Assembly (NCBI GenBank): GCA_023678885.1
Contig: CM043013.1
Coordinates: 20,740,791 to 20,804,790, forward strand
Origin: Pogostemon cablin
Lineage: Eukaryota; Streptophyta; Magnoliopsida; Lamiales; Lamiaceae
Direction: 5' to 3'
Length of the DNA stretch: 64,000 nucleotides
Of the stretch, positions 10,500 to 21,452 are shown one piece after another. Under the pieces are notes generated by a model. The model made no database searches. It was not told the origin of the DNA and worked only from the letters and a program-made list of their open reading frames with translations. Each line of letters begins with the position of its first letter. Positions within the stretch are counted from its first letter, which is position 1. The position numbers were made by a program, and so were the translations under genes.

Positions 10500-13200
10500 A
10501 GGTCCTTGTTAATGGATTTACTAGGTTATCATCCGATGCAATCTAGGTGACAACAACCTTCCCCTCATCATACGATTTCTCGTAACAGGTGGTACTCGCG
10601 CTCCATGTGTTTAATTGCCTTATGGACTTGTGATTCCTTCAAGTTTGCAACTGCACCAATATCATCAATATAAATTTTGATATCCTTGGGCAAACTTAGA
10701 AACACTACAAAGTCCATCATGAAGTTTCTAGAGTCATACAGATACATTGGTTGCCCCATAGGCTCCAATTTATCATCTTTCCATATGGAGTCCGAAGTCT
10801 GAAATATATTTCTATATAACACTCCTCCACATTATGACTCAACTTCCTAAAATTAAACACATAACCTTGAGGTGGATTTACTGCCGTCCAATCTGACTAA
10901 AAAATCTGAATCTACGTAATCCACAAGAAGCAGTGAATCTGCCCAGTAAGCTTACATATAATTTCCAGTCCTTCTCAGGCACTTCATATATGTCTTACCA
11001 CAGTTCATCATTCTTGTTCCGGGTTACGTTGATACCCACTGTTCATGCGTTTAGCAAAACAGATATCCAATCTCGTGCATAGCATTCCTTAGATCAAGAT
11101 TCCTTATTCGCCGAAGCATAAGGAACTGCTTTCATCTCCTTTATCTTCTTTTGTGTCTCAAGACACATTTCCTTAGATAAAGTAACATGCTAAAACAAGT
11201 AGGGATCGTATTATTTCATGAAGCTTGAGATAAGCATAACATCCATTTCTTGTGATCCGTATTACCGTGATCAAAAGGATATTTTTGCTCCTCTTAAGTC
11301 CTTCATCTTATACCGCTTTATTAACCATACCCCATACGCCCGATAATACTCTTTCATTGTCTCCAATGAGCAAGATAATATCTATGTATAGTACAAGTAA
11401 TACCACCACGTTTCCATCACTCTTTTCAATACACAAGACACATCCGCGCATTGAATAAATCCATATCTTTGGATTTCCTCATCAAAATGGATGCATCATG
11501 ATCTTGAAGCTTGCTTTAGTCCATCGATGGACACTTTTAAGCTTCCTATCACAATGCTCTTAGCCCTTTGCAATGAATCACTCTGGTTGCTTCACATAGA
11601 TGTTTTCCTCAAGACTTCCAATTAGGAAAGTTGTCTTGACATCTATTTGCTATCCCTCATATTCCATATGAGTAGCAACATATAAAAGAATCCGGATCAA
11701 TATAGGCATAACTACCGGCGAACAAGTTTTCTCATAATCGAACCCTTTCTTTCTGAGTATACCTTTTCGCAATAAGCTTGCTTCCAAGGTTTTCACCTTA
11801 TTCTATGATCCTCTTTTATTCTTGCATGCCCGTTTCCAATGGCTTTTATGCCATTTAGCGGTTCAACAAGCTTCCAGACCTAATTTAAAACCCATCGATT
11901 CTATTTTAATATTCATTGCACTTTGCTAGGATTTGGCATTTCTAACTTGTAGTGCTTCGTCGTATCCGTGGGTCCATTTCATATTTGCGAGGGACCAAGT
12001 CTCACGACTTTCCCAAAACATGTATCTTACAAGTTGTCGAAGAACCCTCCCACTACGACAAGGCACTACATGCAATTGTGTATCAGACGTGACACGCGTT
12101 GCAGTTTACCTTGTGGTATATCCTCTTGTACACTTGGTATTTATACTTTGTGCTTTTCCCTCTCACTTCCTTTAGAACAATTTATACATGGGTTTATGAT
12201 TTAATACATAGTCTTTTTTCAAAAATCTAGTGTTTGTGTTAACAATCACCCTTCGATCTTTTGGACTAAATAAATCACCCTTCATTTTTCTAGGATATCC
12301 CACAAACAGAAAAACATTCTTACGAATTACTGTTCCTACGGCATATCCATAAAATGAATTTAGTAATTCCAAATAATTCATCATCTATCTAATCACTACC
12401 ATAAGAGTGCTATTCCTTCTATTCGTCACACCATTAAGGTGGAAAATTCATTTCCGAAGGTACCTTTCTCTTACTAGATTAGAAGACTCATTATTAATTA
12501 CTATTTGTTGCATCCAGGGGATAAACATGATTTAAGAGTATACAAATTGTTCACCAACGTACCATAACAGATTACAACTATATCCTTCATTATAATGACC
12601 ATGTCATTTAAATGAAATGGAGTATCCATCTATTAATGCATAGAAACCGAAATCAAATTATTTCTATGAAAACGTACGTAAAGACAATTTCATAAAATCA
12701 AACGTTTATTCATATCGTAAGATAAATAAACAACTCCCACTGCAACAGCCACTACTCTCGTAGTATTATCCATGTATAAAATAATCTTACCCTCACTTAG
12801 TAATAAACATTTAGTGATTCCGGTATCTACACAATGTATCAGTAGATGCCATCACTAATCATGTTTAAACAACTAGTGAATAAGATATAAACCTTGTTCA
12901 TATTATGATGAAAATGGCTTTCCTTTGCCACATGTTTTGTTAGAAGTTTCCCACCATATACATCCTCTTGTAATTCAGGTGAAACTTGCTCAAAACACCT
13001 AGGCAAATGATGGAGAGTAAATTGATCTAGGTTTCCCCTTCAATTTCTACTTCAAGCTTTTCAATTCATTCATCAAGTCAACCATGACTTCTTGCCTTTT
13101 AACCTCACTCAAGTATCCGAAGAGTTTCATGAGACCATCATATTTCTATGAACCTCTCACCTCTCCACTAGAGACTTTAATAGGCATCATGAACATCCTT
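10500..13200 (-). pseudogene. Copia gag-pol remnants
   Basis: Scattered minus-strand matches lie in copia order. Around 13040-13100 there is a short gag-like segment. At 12180-12384 there is the segment that follows integrase (LFVGYP, then FSPKDRRV, then VLNHKP). Around 11640-11900 lie degenerate reverse-transcriptase pieces (GIKAIGN, a SERKGSIM equivalent of the usual QREGFDYEETF). At 10568-10700 the RNase H end reads YIDDIGAVANL and REYHLLREIV. Only about 700 bp separate the gag and post-integrase parts, so protease and most of integrase are deleted. Frames are full of stops. Confidence 0.75.
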
Positions 13201-14141
13201 AAGGAAGAACACATTTTTATTTTCTTAAGCAGTAAAATCAAAACCAAGATTCTTTTCTAATCATCTAATTTTGGACCAGTAAATATAATTTCTTTTAGTT
13301 AACAATAAGCGAGATAAAACCATTTGAAATTACAGAGAATCATAAATAAATATACCGATCAAATCTTCGAATTTTATCCTTTTATATTAATTCCCTCAAA
13401 ATAATATAAAAATAAAATTCACCGACATCTCAAGCACCGTGAGTCTGCAAGCCACGTTAGTGTGGACGTTTACAAACCCAAACATTTACAAGAGAAGGTT
13501 ATACCCATTAATTTCATTTGTCAACCTAACCTCATGACAAAATAATTAATAGTCGGTTCCTCTTTAGCCATGCAAATAAAAGCAGTGACTCCGTTGGGGA
13601 GGATACTAATTATTTACACCTAAGTGTACACCATTATTTGATCCCAAGTCCACTGCGCGAGCTTGTGTGCCTTACAGTTGGAGAAGTACACACGCGCTCG
13701 GATAGCTTCCTACAATCATCAATTATAAGTTTGTACCAGTGAGCCCCACATAAACTCATCCGTTAGGGAGGAAGGCCTATTGCCAACACGTAAGTTCATG
13801 TGCCACATTACAAACAATAATTATGTAATGAAGTCTGTACCAGTGATCCGTGAATAAACTCATCCGTTAGGGAGGAAGGCCTATTGCCAACACGCAAGTT
13901 TACTCACATCACTTACAAACCAATAATGGAGGCTGCGGGAATTTTTACCAATCCCCTCTCCCACTTAGTTATTTAAAACCGAGGGTTTTTACATGCATAT
14001 AATATTCAGAATAATATACGCAATCCTAGCATGCTCCTATCACGGCACATAAGGCAGTAAATCTCAAAGAGTCATGCATACATATATAACAATAATCAAT
14101 AATTAAATCAATCATTAACAGTTATATATCAGCGAATTCGA

Positions 14142-14390
14142 TTGTTCGCCATCAGGCACGAATATCAGCAAAGACTTCCAAACTATCAAAATTTTGAAAT
14201 TTCCAGATTGTCCAATTTTCGAAACCATCGATATCGACCGTCGATGTCGTCCAGATTATCAAAATCATCGATATCGACTAGATTATCAAATATTCGAAAA
14301 ACATCAAGATTATCAACATTCCAAAATTATCGATATCGATCGTCGATATCGTCTAGATTATCGAAATCATCGATATCGACGAGCAACCAT
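14142..14390. repeat. ATCGATATCGAC-rich direct repeats in the copia leader
   Basis: Several imperfect copies of a unit of about 50-100 bases contain the palindromic ATCGATATCGA alternating with AGATTATCAAA. It lies in the untranslated leader between the PBS and the gag remnants. Confidence 0.7.
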
Positions 14391-14640
14391 ATACAACAAT
14401 AATAGATAATTAAATCAATTATGTCAGTTATATATTAGGAATTAATTCAACATCCATATATAACAATAATAGACAATTAATTATAGCAGTTATATATTAG
14501 GAATTAATTCGACATCCATATATGACAATAATAGATTATTAAATCAATTATAGCAGTCATATATTAGGAATTAATTCGACATCCATATATAACAATAATA
14601 TACAATCTATTATGGCAGTTATATATTAGGAATTAGTTTT
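14386..14640. repeat. About 62-bp tandem repeat in the copia leader, four copies
   Basis: Four consecutive imperfect copies carry CCATATATAACAATAATAGA and then CAGTTATATATTAGGAATTA. Further single copies lie at about 14080-14130 and 14750-14820. No coding potential is visible. Confidence 0.8.
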
Positions 14641-15600
14641 CCTAAAATTGGATGTCTTATCCAACACTCTAGCAATACATGCATATAATATACCAAATAT
14701 AATATGCAATCTAGCATGCTTCTATATAAGACAATAAATCATAGAGATCAGGCATCCATATATATATAACAATAATAGACAATTAAATCAATTATGACAG
14801 TTATATATATTAGGAATAAAAACGCCTCTAAATTTTAATGTCTTGTCCGACACTCCTACTGTGGAATCGATGCCTTACGCAACAAGCAAGATTGCTTGTG
14901 CCCCAAGACGTCCATCGTCATATCCCACCATCAATCGTGTCAGGGAGTGCTCCAAGTGCCTTGACGAGCGCCCCTCGCCCGGACTGTCGCTCGTCCAAGG
15001 GCCTACTTGCACGGAATCAAGTTCAGCCCAACACGCAACATCAAACTACACCATCTGTCGTTCAGGGTTCGCAACCGTAAGGACCTGGGAATCCAATCTC
15101 CACCGTCCAAAATCTACGCCTGTCAGTTTTGAACATGTTGTCCAAATTACAGGTCGATCCAACGGTTAGATTGTGAGAAATAGCTCTTTTCCCTCGACTG
15201 CGCAGAACAGAATTGCCCAAAAACCTGCTTCTATTTTTGGCGTATTCCTGATAACACAAAACTCCAAATACGATCTTCACCGTTCAGAATATACATCCAT
15301 AAAATCCGAACATGCTGACAAAAATTCAGCCTGATCCGACGGTTGAAACTCCAGTTATTGCCTCTGCAATATCACTGCGCTGGATTTTCTCTCAATTTCT
15401 TCCTTCCATGTGAAATTGACGAACAGTTTTCGTCGAATCCTCTCACACACAACCATCAACGAACAGATATGATATAGGGCATATTTCAGGATATTCATGG
15501 TTTGCACAGTAAAACCAAAACCCTAAACATGCGATCCTAATTTTGAAAAATTAATCACATAAACCCTAGCCTAACGTGTCACGCTTCACCACGAAACCGA
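14641..15600 (-). other. Copia 5' leader
   Basis: Untranslated sequence between the repeats and the PBS. It holds two related segments (about 15098-15170 and 15267-15345) with the order CACCGT, GAACATG, then CCAACGGTT or CCGACGGTT. No coding frame with recognisable similarity was seen. Confidence 0.5.
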
Positions 15601-15613
15601 AGCTCTGATACCA
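15601..15613 (-). other. Primer-binding site, initiator tRNA-Met type
   Basis: The minus strand reads TGGTATCAGAGCT two bases inside the 5' LTR. This is the canonical plant copia PBS. Confidence 0.95.
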
Positions 15614-15615
15614 AT

Positions 15616-16972
15616 TGTTGGTGCTTGGATCGTTTGGTTAACGTGACCCGTTAGGGATTCATACGTTTCTATCACAGCGGAAGCAATAAATCATAGAAAT
15701 GATTACCGTTCACCAAGGTATGTTGATGAAGATTGATTCTCGCAGGCAGCCTGTGCAGTCCCACGAGAATGGCCATAACTTCCTCGTCTGATGTCGGAAT
15801 TAAGTGATCTTTGCGTTCAGACGATCCTCTCTTCGACGGCTTTCCGTCAGTATATTGATCAAAATCGGAGAACTGTACGATTTTATATGAATTTTGTAAC
15901 ATGACGAACTGCAGCAGCAAACGACCTTCCGGTCTTCTGCTGTATGTCCCAAGTCCGATCTCGACGTCGTGTGGGCGACGATCTATGAGACCTACTCAAT
16001 CTGCTATCAACCCTAATCACATGTGAATAATGAATTAGATTAGGGTTCCAGATAAGTTGAGGTGACTTATATACATGGGCCACAGCAGGGACCAGGAGGA
16101 GAAATTGGGTTGGGCCTCCATTGGGCTTAAGTATCCAAGCTTAGCCCAAAGCTTATACTTAAGTCCAATAATAATAATATATTCCACTAAAATATTATTA
16201 TTGCACTACCGTACCAATCCCAAAATTACGTTTTGGGCTCCTTCTTATTATGAGCCCGTTAGTCCCCCCATGTTTAAGATATACAATGTCCATTAATTAA
16301 TATCTCATCCAAGAGTAGTACCACTCAACCTCATTATCATGCCGGAATAAATTCCACCTGCAGGATTTACATGATAATCCTTATGAGCTCCTCAAGGGGA
16401 CATCATCAACCTATGACGGACACGGATTCCTTCTACAATCAACAGCACACCATAGAGACAGCACTACTTCCCAACTCATCGAGTTTATTGATTTAATAAC
16501 ATGTAAATCTCACCCATTGATGAATCAAAGAAATACATACTGCCCTACGTGTCGAGATTATTGTATAGGGATTAAGAGCACGAACTTCCATAATAACTGA
16601 GATCAAGTTCTCCTATAAGTCAGTATAAGTCGAACGATCTCAAGCGGTCATGCTCAATACACACAAGTGCACTAATGTGATTCTATAGCCAAGACAAGCT
16701 AATACCAAACCACACTACAACCATCCCGATAGAGAGTCCCCGTCTATCTCGGTTGTGAGCATCTGTTTATACTTTATAAGGAAACCGATAATATGATCTT
16801 CCGCGTGTTGTCGCACAACATATTATCTACAATATAAAGTAAGTGGACTATTGCATCGAACATATGAATAAATTATAAGATGCAATCATTTGATCATATG
16901 ATTCTCATTTCAAATTAATTGTTATAAACATTGTTCATACAAAAACCTAGACTTTTAGTATACAATCCAACA
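15616..16972 (-). repeat. 5' LTR of the copia element
   Basis: 1357 bp, nearly identical to 9019-10404, and 29 bp shorter because one ATTAATTAAT repeat plus the sequence between the repeats is missing. TSD CCACC follows at 16973-16977. Confidence 0.95.
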
Positions 16973-16977
16973 CCACC

Positions 16978-19048
16978 ATGTTCATAAACACCTCCTCCTC
17001 GCTTTTCGAGTAGTGAGGTAGAGATAAATCCCAAACCAGCGACAGGAGAGAAACCAGGAGGGGCAATGAAGGAATGCTGCAACCTATTACAGGGAGGTGA
17101 TAAAGGGGGCAAGACCCTGCTCTCAGCAAACTGCTCAACCGAGAGGCCTTCCCCGAGTCTAAAGTCCTCAGACCCAACAGACAAGTCATCCATTTCTTCA
17201 TCTTCATCGCGAGAAGAAGAACAAGTAGAATAGTCAGAGTCAGCTTTCTTGTCAGAAAACTGATATACATGCTTGTGTGGAGTTAGCGACAAACCGACCA
17301 CAGAGGCAGTAGGCCCTACAGGAGACAGGGCACCTTGGAGCTCGCCTGTAGAATAAGAAAGGAAGGTCAAGCATAAAATAAAAGGGACTTGAACAAACAA
17401 AGGGAACACTCAGAGGATCTGAGAAGGGAGTACCAGCCGTCGCACTACGGCCGAGAGTAGACAACCCAGCCAAAACTAGGACGGGCTCTTGAAGCAATGG
17501 AGAGACGCGGTAAGAATTCTCCCCACGAGATAAAACCTCATAAACGCGATGAAACCCATCACTCAACCGTGTAAGGGGACGACGAGGGGGACTTGCACGA
17601 TATATATTAAAAAAGAACATTAGGAATCGCAGGAAACAGTCCAAAGCTTAGAGGACGGGAAAGAACCATACATTTACTCAGCAGAAGAAACTGAGTAGGA
17701 AAAGTCATGGGAACACCATTCACACGAACGTGATAGTCACCACCCAGCCAGAACCAAGCCTGCTCCCAACTCCTGCCGATAACGTCAGAAGCCCCCACGA
17801 AATAATGATTATTGCGAGGAAACAAATGGTAGAAGCTCCCGGAACGACCAGACAGAGCATAAAAGAAAAGAAATTCAAGTTCGAAAGGGTCCCGAATGGT
17901 ATGACCCAGCACATGAAACAGCGACATAGTGAATATCAAACATAACTAGGAGGAGGGCAACAACTGACCTATGATCATATCCCACCTCTACAATAGCAAA
18001 CCAATGACAGGGGGAATAGGGAGACGCAGACCGGCAAGAAAGAGAGAATAGTAAAAAGCAATAAAACCTAGAGTGGGATCGGAAATGGGAACACCTTTTA
18101 AGGGAAGCTCGAAGGTAACATTGGGATTACCATACAACTGGTGGAGTTCTTCCAAACGCCCCGAGGACAACCTAGAGGGTGGCAGCCAGTCGAGCTGCTG
18201 AGCCATCCTTCGAAGAGCAGTCCCAAATCACCGACATCCCGACGAACTGGAAGATAATCTCCCACATTCAAGGGCAAAATGGCACCTAACTCCGCATCGA
18301 CAAGTATCAACGTACCGCCAGCACCCGCGGCTAGCACGACGGGGACCGGTTGCTGATCAGGAGAGGGAACGGAAGCCTGGTTACCACCAGAGGAGGATGA
18401 AGTAGATAAATCCCTAAAATTGGAATGCGGCATTCTGCGAAGACGATTTGAACTACGGACACCGAGCTGCACATGGCGCACCGGCGTAGAATCAGAAGTG
18501 TTCACCTCCTGAACATCAGGCGGGGGGGAGTGCCTTCACCAGACATCTTCTATTAACCAAAGATGCAAGAACTAGGGTTTAGTGAGAAGGAGAGACAAGG
18601 AAGATTTCAGAAATCGCATACGGCCATCGGAAGAATGATGGAAGAAATTGATGCCTTCCCCACACTGGAATTTGCTGAGAGCAATGACAGTGCTCCTTTT
18701 TAATATAGAATCATCAATAGTAGACGAGACCTCGGCGGCGGAAAAGGGGACATCCTTATCCCATCATGGAAGTTTCCCAAGATGAGCCAATAACCCGGGA
18801 CCGACGTCAGCAATATGAGGATTATGCTCCAACGTGAAATTAGAAACAAAATTGGCAACCCTCTGATCAAAAGCGAGTCGGGAAGGAGAGTAGGAACTCG
18901 AACCCTCTTCTAAAAGTGGAGAAGAGGACCCCGAACTCCCAAGTGAAGAATCAGTCGAGCGAGAGGGAGATCTAGGAGACCTAGGAGAAGAAACGGAACC
19001 CTCGCAAGCCATACCTTGCGAAATAAAAATGGGAAGAGGATAGGGCAC
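16978..19048 (-). pseudogene. Antisense accessory ORF of the Tat element, N-terminal part
   Basis: Minus-strand frames begin with MPYPLPIFIS at 19048 or with the internal Met 12 codons later. A Ser-rich head is followed by a domain like those annotated in plants as putative gypsy-type transposon protein (PF04195-like). Diagnostic stretches are GVPISDPTLGFIAFYYS and LAGLRLPIPP (about 18010-18095), then FFYALSGRSGSFYHLFPRN (about 17810-17870) and SWEQAWFWLGGDYHVRV (about 17720-17770). Several stops and frame changes break it, and some may be introns (an acceptor-like TTCTACAG lies near 17352). It runs into the copia TSD at 16977 and resumes at 9018. Confidence 0.75.
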
Positions 19049-19480
19049 TGAGAGAAAGAGGGAAGGATACCCTAGGCGACGACAGCAAAAAATTCAGAGA
19101 CACAAACTAAGGGAACCAACAAAAGAAAGGAAAAGAGAGAAGAAGAATGGTACCTGGGGGAAGAGAATGAGCACACAGTATAAAAGGAATGCCAACCGCC
19201 TACAAAAGCAAAAGGAGAAAAATAGGAAGATGGGAAAGGAAAACTGACAAAATGTTCAAATTTCAAATTTTGAATCGACAGTTACACCCAAATGTCGGGA
19301 ATACCCCTCCACCCTAGCGAAAATATCTCAGAGACCCCGACAATCTAGAACGAAGATAGCAAGCAGAAACAATAAGGAACCAGAATGGAAGAAACCAGGC
19401 TTAGCAAGTACCGAAGCATGAGAGATATAACCTGTGAAGTACGATTCGACCCTGAACAATCTCAAATCATGATATTATTC
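19049..19480 (+). other. Tat spacer before the polypurine tract
   Basis: Purine-rich noncoding sequence between the start of the antisense ORF and the 3' LTR. The promoter of the antisense ORF, if active, would lie here on the minus strand. No clear TATA element was recognised. Confidence 0.4.
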
Positions 19481-19496
19481 AGGAACGAGGGGTTAA
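19481..19496 (+). other. Polypurine tract of the Tat element
   Basis: AGGAACGAGGGGTTAA directly precedes the LTR start TGTTATGGG, which confirms the + orientation. Confidence 0.7.
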
Positions 19497-20394
19497 TGTT
19501 ATGGGTATTATATCCCCCATGCTTAATAGGGCCAAGGCCCAATTACCTTTAAACACTTGAAGAAGGAGACCCAATATTCATGCGGTCCAATTCGAGAATA
19601 AATTCTGAATGGACAGCCAAGGCAACCCAAGGAGATCACTACCAGCCCAAAAGCCCAATTAAGGAAAGGGCAAAGAGAGAACCCATTAAAGGGACAGAAG
19701 CCCGAAGCACCCTCGGCAGGGAACCTCGGCGGCATCCCTCCCCCTTGCCCAAAGGCTTGGACGAGCGTCACAACATTAGAAGTCAACCTATCCGAGGACC
19801 AGATGGATAACAGAAGAGGTACAATAAAGAACAAACATCATCATGGAGACTGACAAGCGCAGCAGGCTAGAAGACAAGGCTAACGGGAAGATGGGATGTC
19901 TTGGGCAGCAATCCTAACTAGAGGACAGCAAGCAACTGGCGCATCCCCCCTAACTACTAATGGAAAGCCAGCAAAGGACGGGGGACCTGTGAAACCCTGT
20001 AAAAGCAACCCGTGGCACTCAAACTCCTCCTCAGGCTGGTCGGCGTACCAGACAACCTCATTAAAGACGGCTTGTCTTCATCCAAGTGGCGCAAGACAAT
20101 TGGCTCCGGGTTAGGGTTTGTGGATATTATAAATAGTCTCTCTCACATGAGAGACGCAGGTTGCTCATACTCACTTTAGACATTATACTTATAAGAAATG
20201 GGAGTTTTATGAGTGTTGTTCTAAGGGAGAGTAATAAAATTGGATATAGTTCTTTGGTGGAAATTCGGTTCTCGATCATTTATAATCCCTTGTTTGTGGT
20301 TGTTTCATGTTTGATTGTGATAGTTCTTGGTTTCGTTATGCCATAACCCTTTCTTATCAAACGTAAAATAACGGGCCAAGAACACGCATCAACA
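19497..20394 (+). repeat. 3' LTR of the Tat element
   Basis: Termini are TGTT...AACA (898 bp). The LTR start is set by the polypurine tract. The end at 20394 is inferred from the matching terminal bases, because the partner LTR lies outside the window. Confidence 0.7.
20128..20135 (+). promoter_or_regulatory. LTR TATA box
   Basis: TATAAATA occurs inside the Tat LTR, about 30 bases upstream of the sequence GAGAGACGCAGG. This is consistent with the U3/R boundary of the element's own promoter. Confidence 0.6.
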
Positions 20395-20411
20395 ACGGTT
20401 AGTGGCGCTTC

Positions 20412-20547
20412 TGCCTAAAAAGTTAGACACCCATGAAACTATCATATATTGTTAAAAAATATTTAAAACAACTATAATTAATTAAATTAGCTTGGTGACG
20501 GAATGGAAAACTGTTGGGAAGTGGGTGTCCAATTTTTCTAGGGATGC
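20412..20547. mobile_element. Small MITE-like fold-back
   Basis: CCTAAAAAGTTAGACACCCA near 20415 is matched in inverted orientation by GTGGGTGTCCAATTTTTCTA near 20522-20541. The short AT-rich interior has no coding potential. No TSD was established. Confidence 0.45.
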
Positions 20548-21452
20548 ACTTAAATTCGTTGATTTGGTGCATCCATTTAAGATGGTCTAATTAACTAAAT
20601 TCGACCTTATCAACCAAAAGACGATCCTGTTTGTTCAGAAACAATATTGCCGCTTCATCTCCATCAAATTGGAATACCAGTATAAATAGAAAATTGGACA
20701 GTCACAGTCGAGGGTATTTCGGTACGTATCAGATGTCCGTAGGGTTTAGAAATTTTTTTTTGATATAATAATAGGAAAAAAAATTGTTATAACATAAATT
20801 TAGTGTTGAAAGATTTTTAATTAATAGTGCAGTGTTAAAATGGAAGAGTAGCAGTGGCAGGTATACAGATTCCTACGACGATTAAATGAGGGGTATTATT
20901 GGAAAATAAAGCAAAAGTAAATAAAAAAGATGCTCATGGGTAAAAAAGAAATAGAAAAATTAGAAGTGAGAACATAGATTTTACCCCTTTCATAAATAAT
21001 GCAGCACAGCATGTGTGTATGTACAGTTGCAATAGTAAAGCTGCTAAGTTATACGACGATTAAATGAGGGGTATTATTGGAAAATAAAGCAAAAGTAAAT
21101 AAAAAAGATGCTCATGGGTAAAAAAGAAATAGAAAAATTAGAAGTGAGTAAACATAGATTTTACCCCTTTCATAAATAATGCAGCACAGCATGTGTGTAT
21201 GTACAGTTGCAATAGTAAAGCTGCTAAGTTATTTCTGTGAATGGTTCTGTGATGGTTGTTGTGTAACAGAACTTTTGGGCTGTGTTATGGACCCCTGTAT
21301 TATCCCAACACTAAGAACCACCTCATTATTAATTTCTCTGTCAGTTTTCTCTCTCTCTCTCTCACTCATCTCCCTCCCCCCAATGCTACCCTTTCGCTAG
21401 AAATCTCAGTTCCGCATTTACTAGGTTGCAGAGATTGATTGATACCGGAGAA
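20548..21452 (+). promoter_or_regulatory. Upstream region of the G-gamma gene
   Basis: About 900 bp of AT-rich sequence holds a tandem duplication (20874-21231). Nearer the start codon is a CT-rich stretch (CTCTCTCTCTCTCACTC, 21348-21366) typical of plant 5' UTRs. The exact transcription start cannot be assigned; CATAAATAA elements at 20991 and 21171 are TATA-like candidates. Confidence 0.5.
20874..21231. repeat. 178-bp tandem duplication upstream of the G-gamma gene
   Basis: Copy 1 is 20874-21051 and copy 2 is 21052-21231. They are almost identical; the visible difference is a two-base insertion in copy 2 (GTGAGTAAACATAG versus GTGAGAACATAG). Each copy contains a TATA-like CATAAATAATGCAGCA. 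Copy 2 ends about 220 bp before the start codon. Confidence 0.95.

Larger units (their letters stand above)
9019..16972 (-). mobile_element. Complete copia LTR retrotransposon, non-autonomous
   Basis: Two LTRs bound 7954 bp: 15616-16972 (5' in element orientation) and 9019-10404 (3'). The termini are TGTTGG...CCAACA. A perfect 5-bp TSD, CCACC, lies at 9014-9018 and 16973-16977. An initiator-tRNA-Met PBS (15601-15613) and a polypurine tract (10405-10419) fix the minus orientation. The internal coding region is heavily decayed and has lost most of integrase, while the LTRs are nearly identical. The insertion is therefore young and was probably mobilised in trans. It interrupts the antisense ORF of the Tat element. 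Confidence 0.95.
5309..20394 (+). mobile_element. Tat-lineage Ty3/gypsy element, 3' part, with nested copia
   Basis: The order on the + strand is integrase-bearing pol remnant (5333-6577), a noncoding spacer, an ORF in antisense (7863-19048, interrupted by a copia element), a polypurine tract, and a 3' LTR (19497-20394). An antisense accessory ORF between pol and the 3' LTR is known from Grande/RIRE2-type Tat elements. The 5' part was separated by insertion of E1 and lies outside the window. Confidence 0.8.

Noticed and set aside
14842..15169. Overlapping + strand frames of 80-108 codons
   Set aside because: They lie antisense in the copia leader, overlap each other and have no known motifs.
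20395..20420. TAGTGGCGC after the Tat LTR considered as a PBS, making it a 5' LTR
   Set aside because: The polypurine tract and pol orientation to the left show it is the 3' LTR. The match to a PBS is only six bases.
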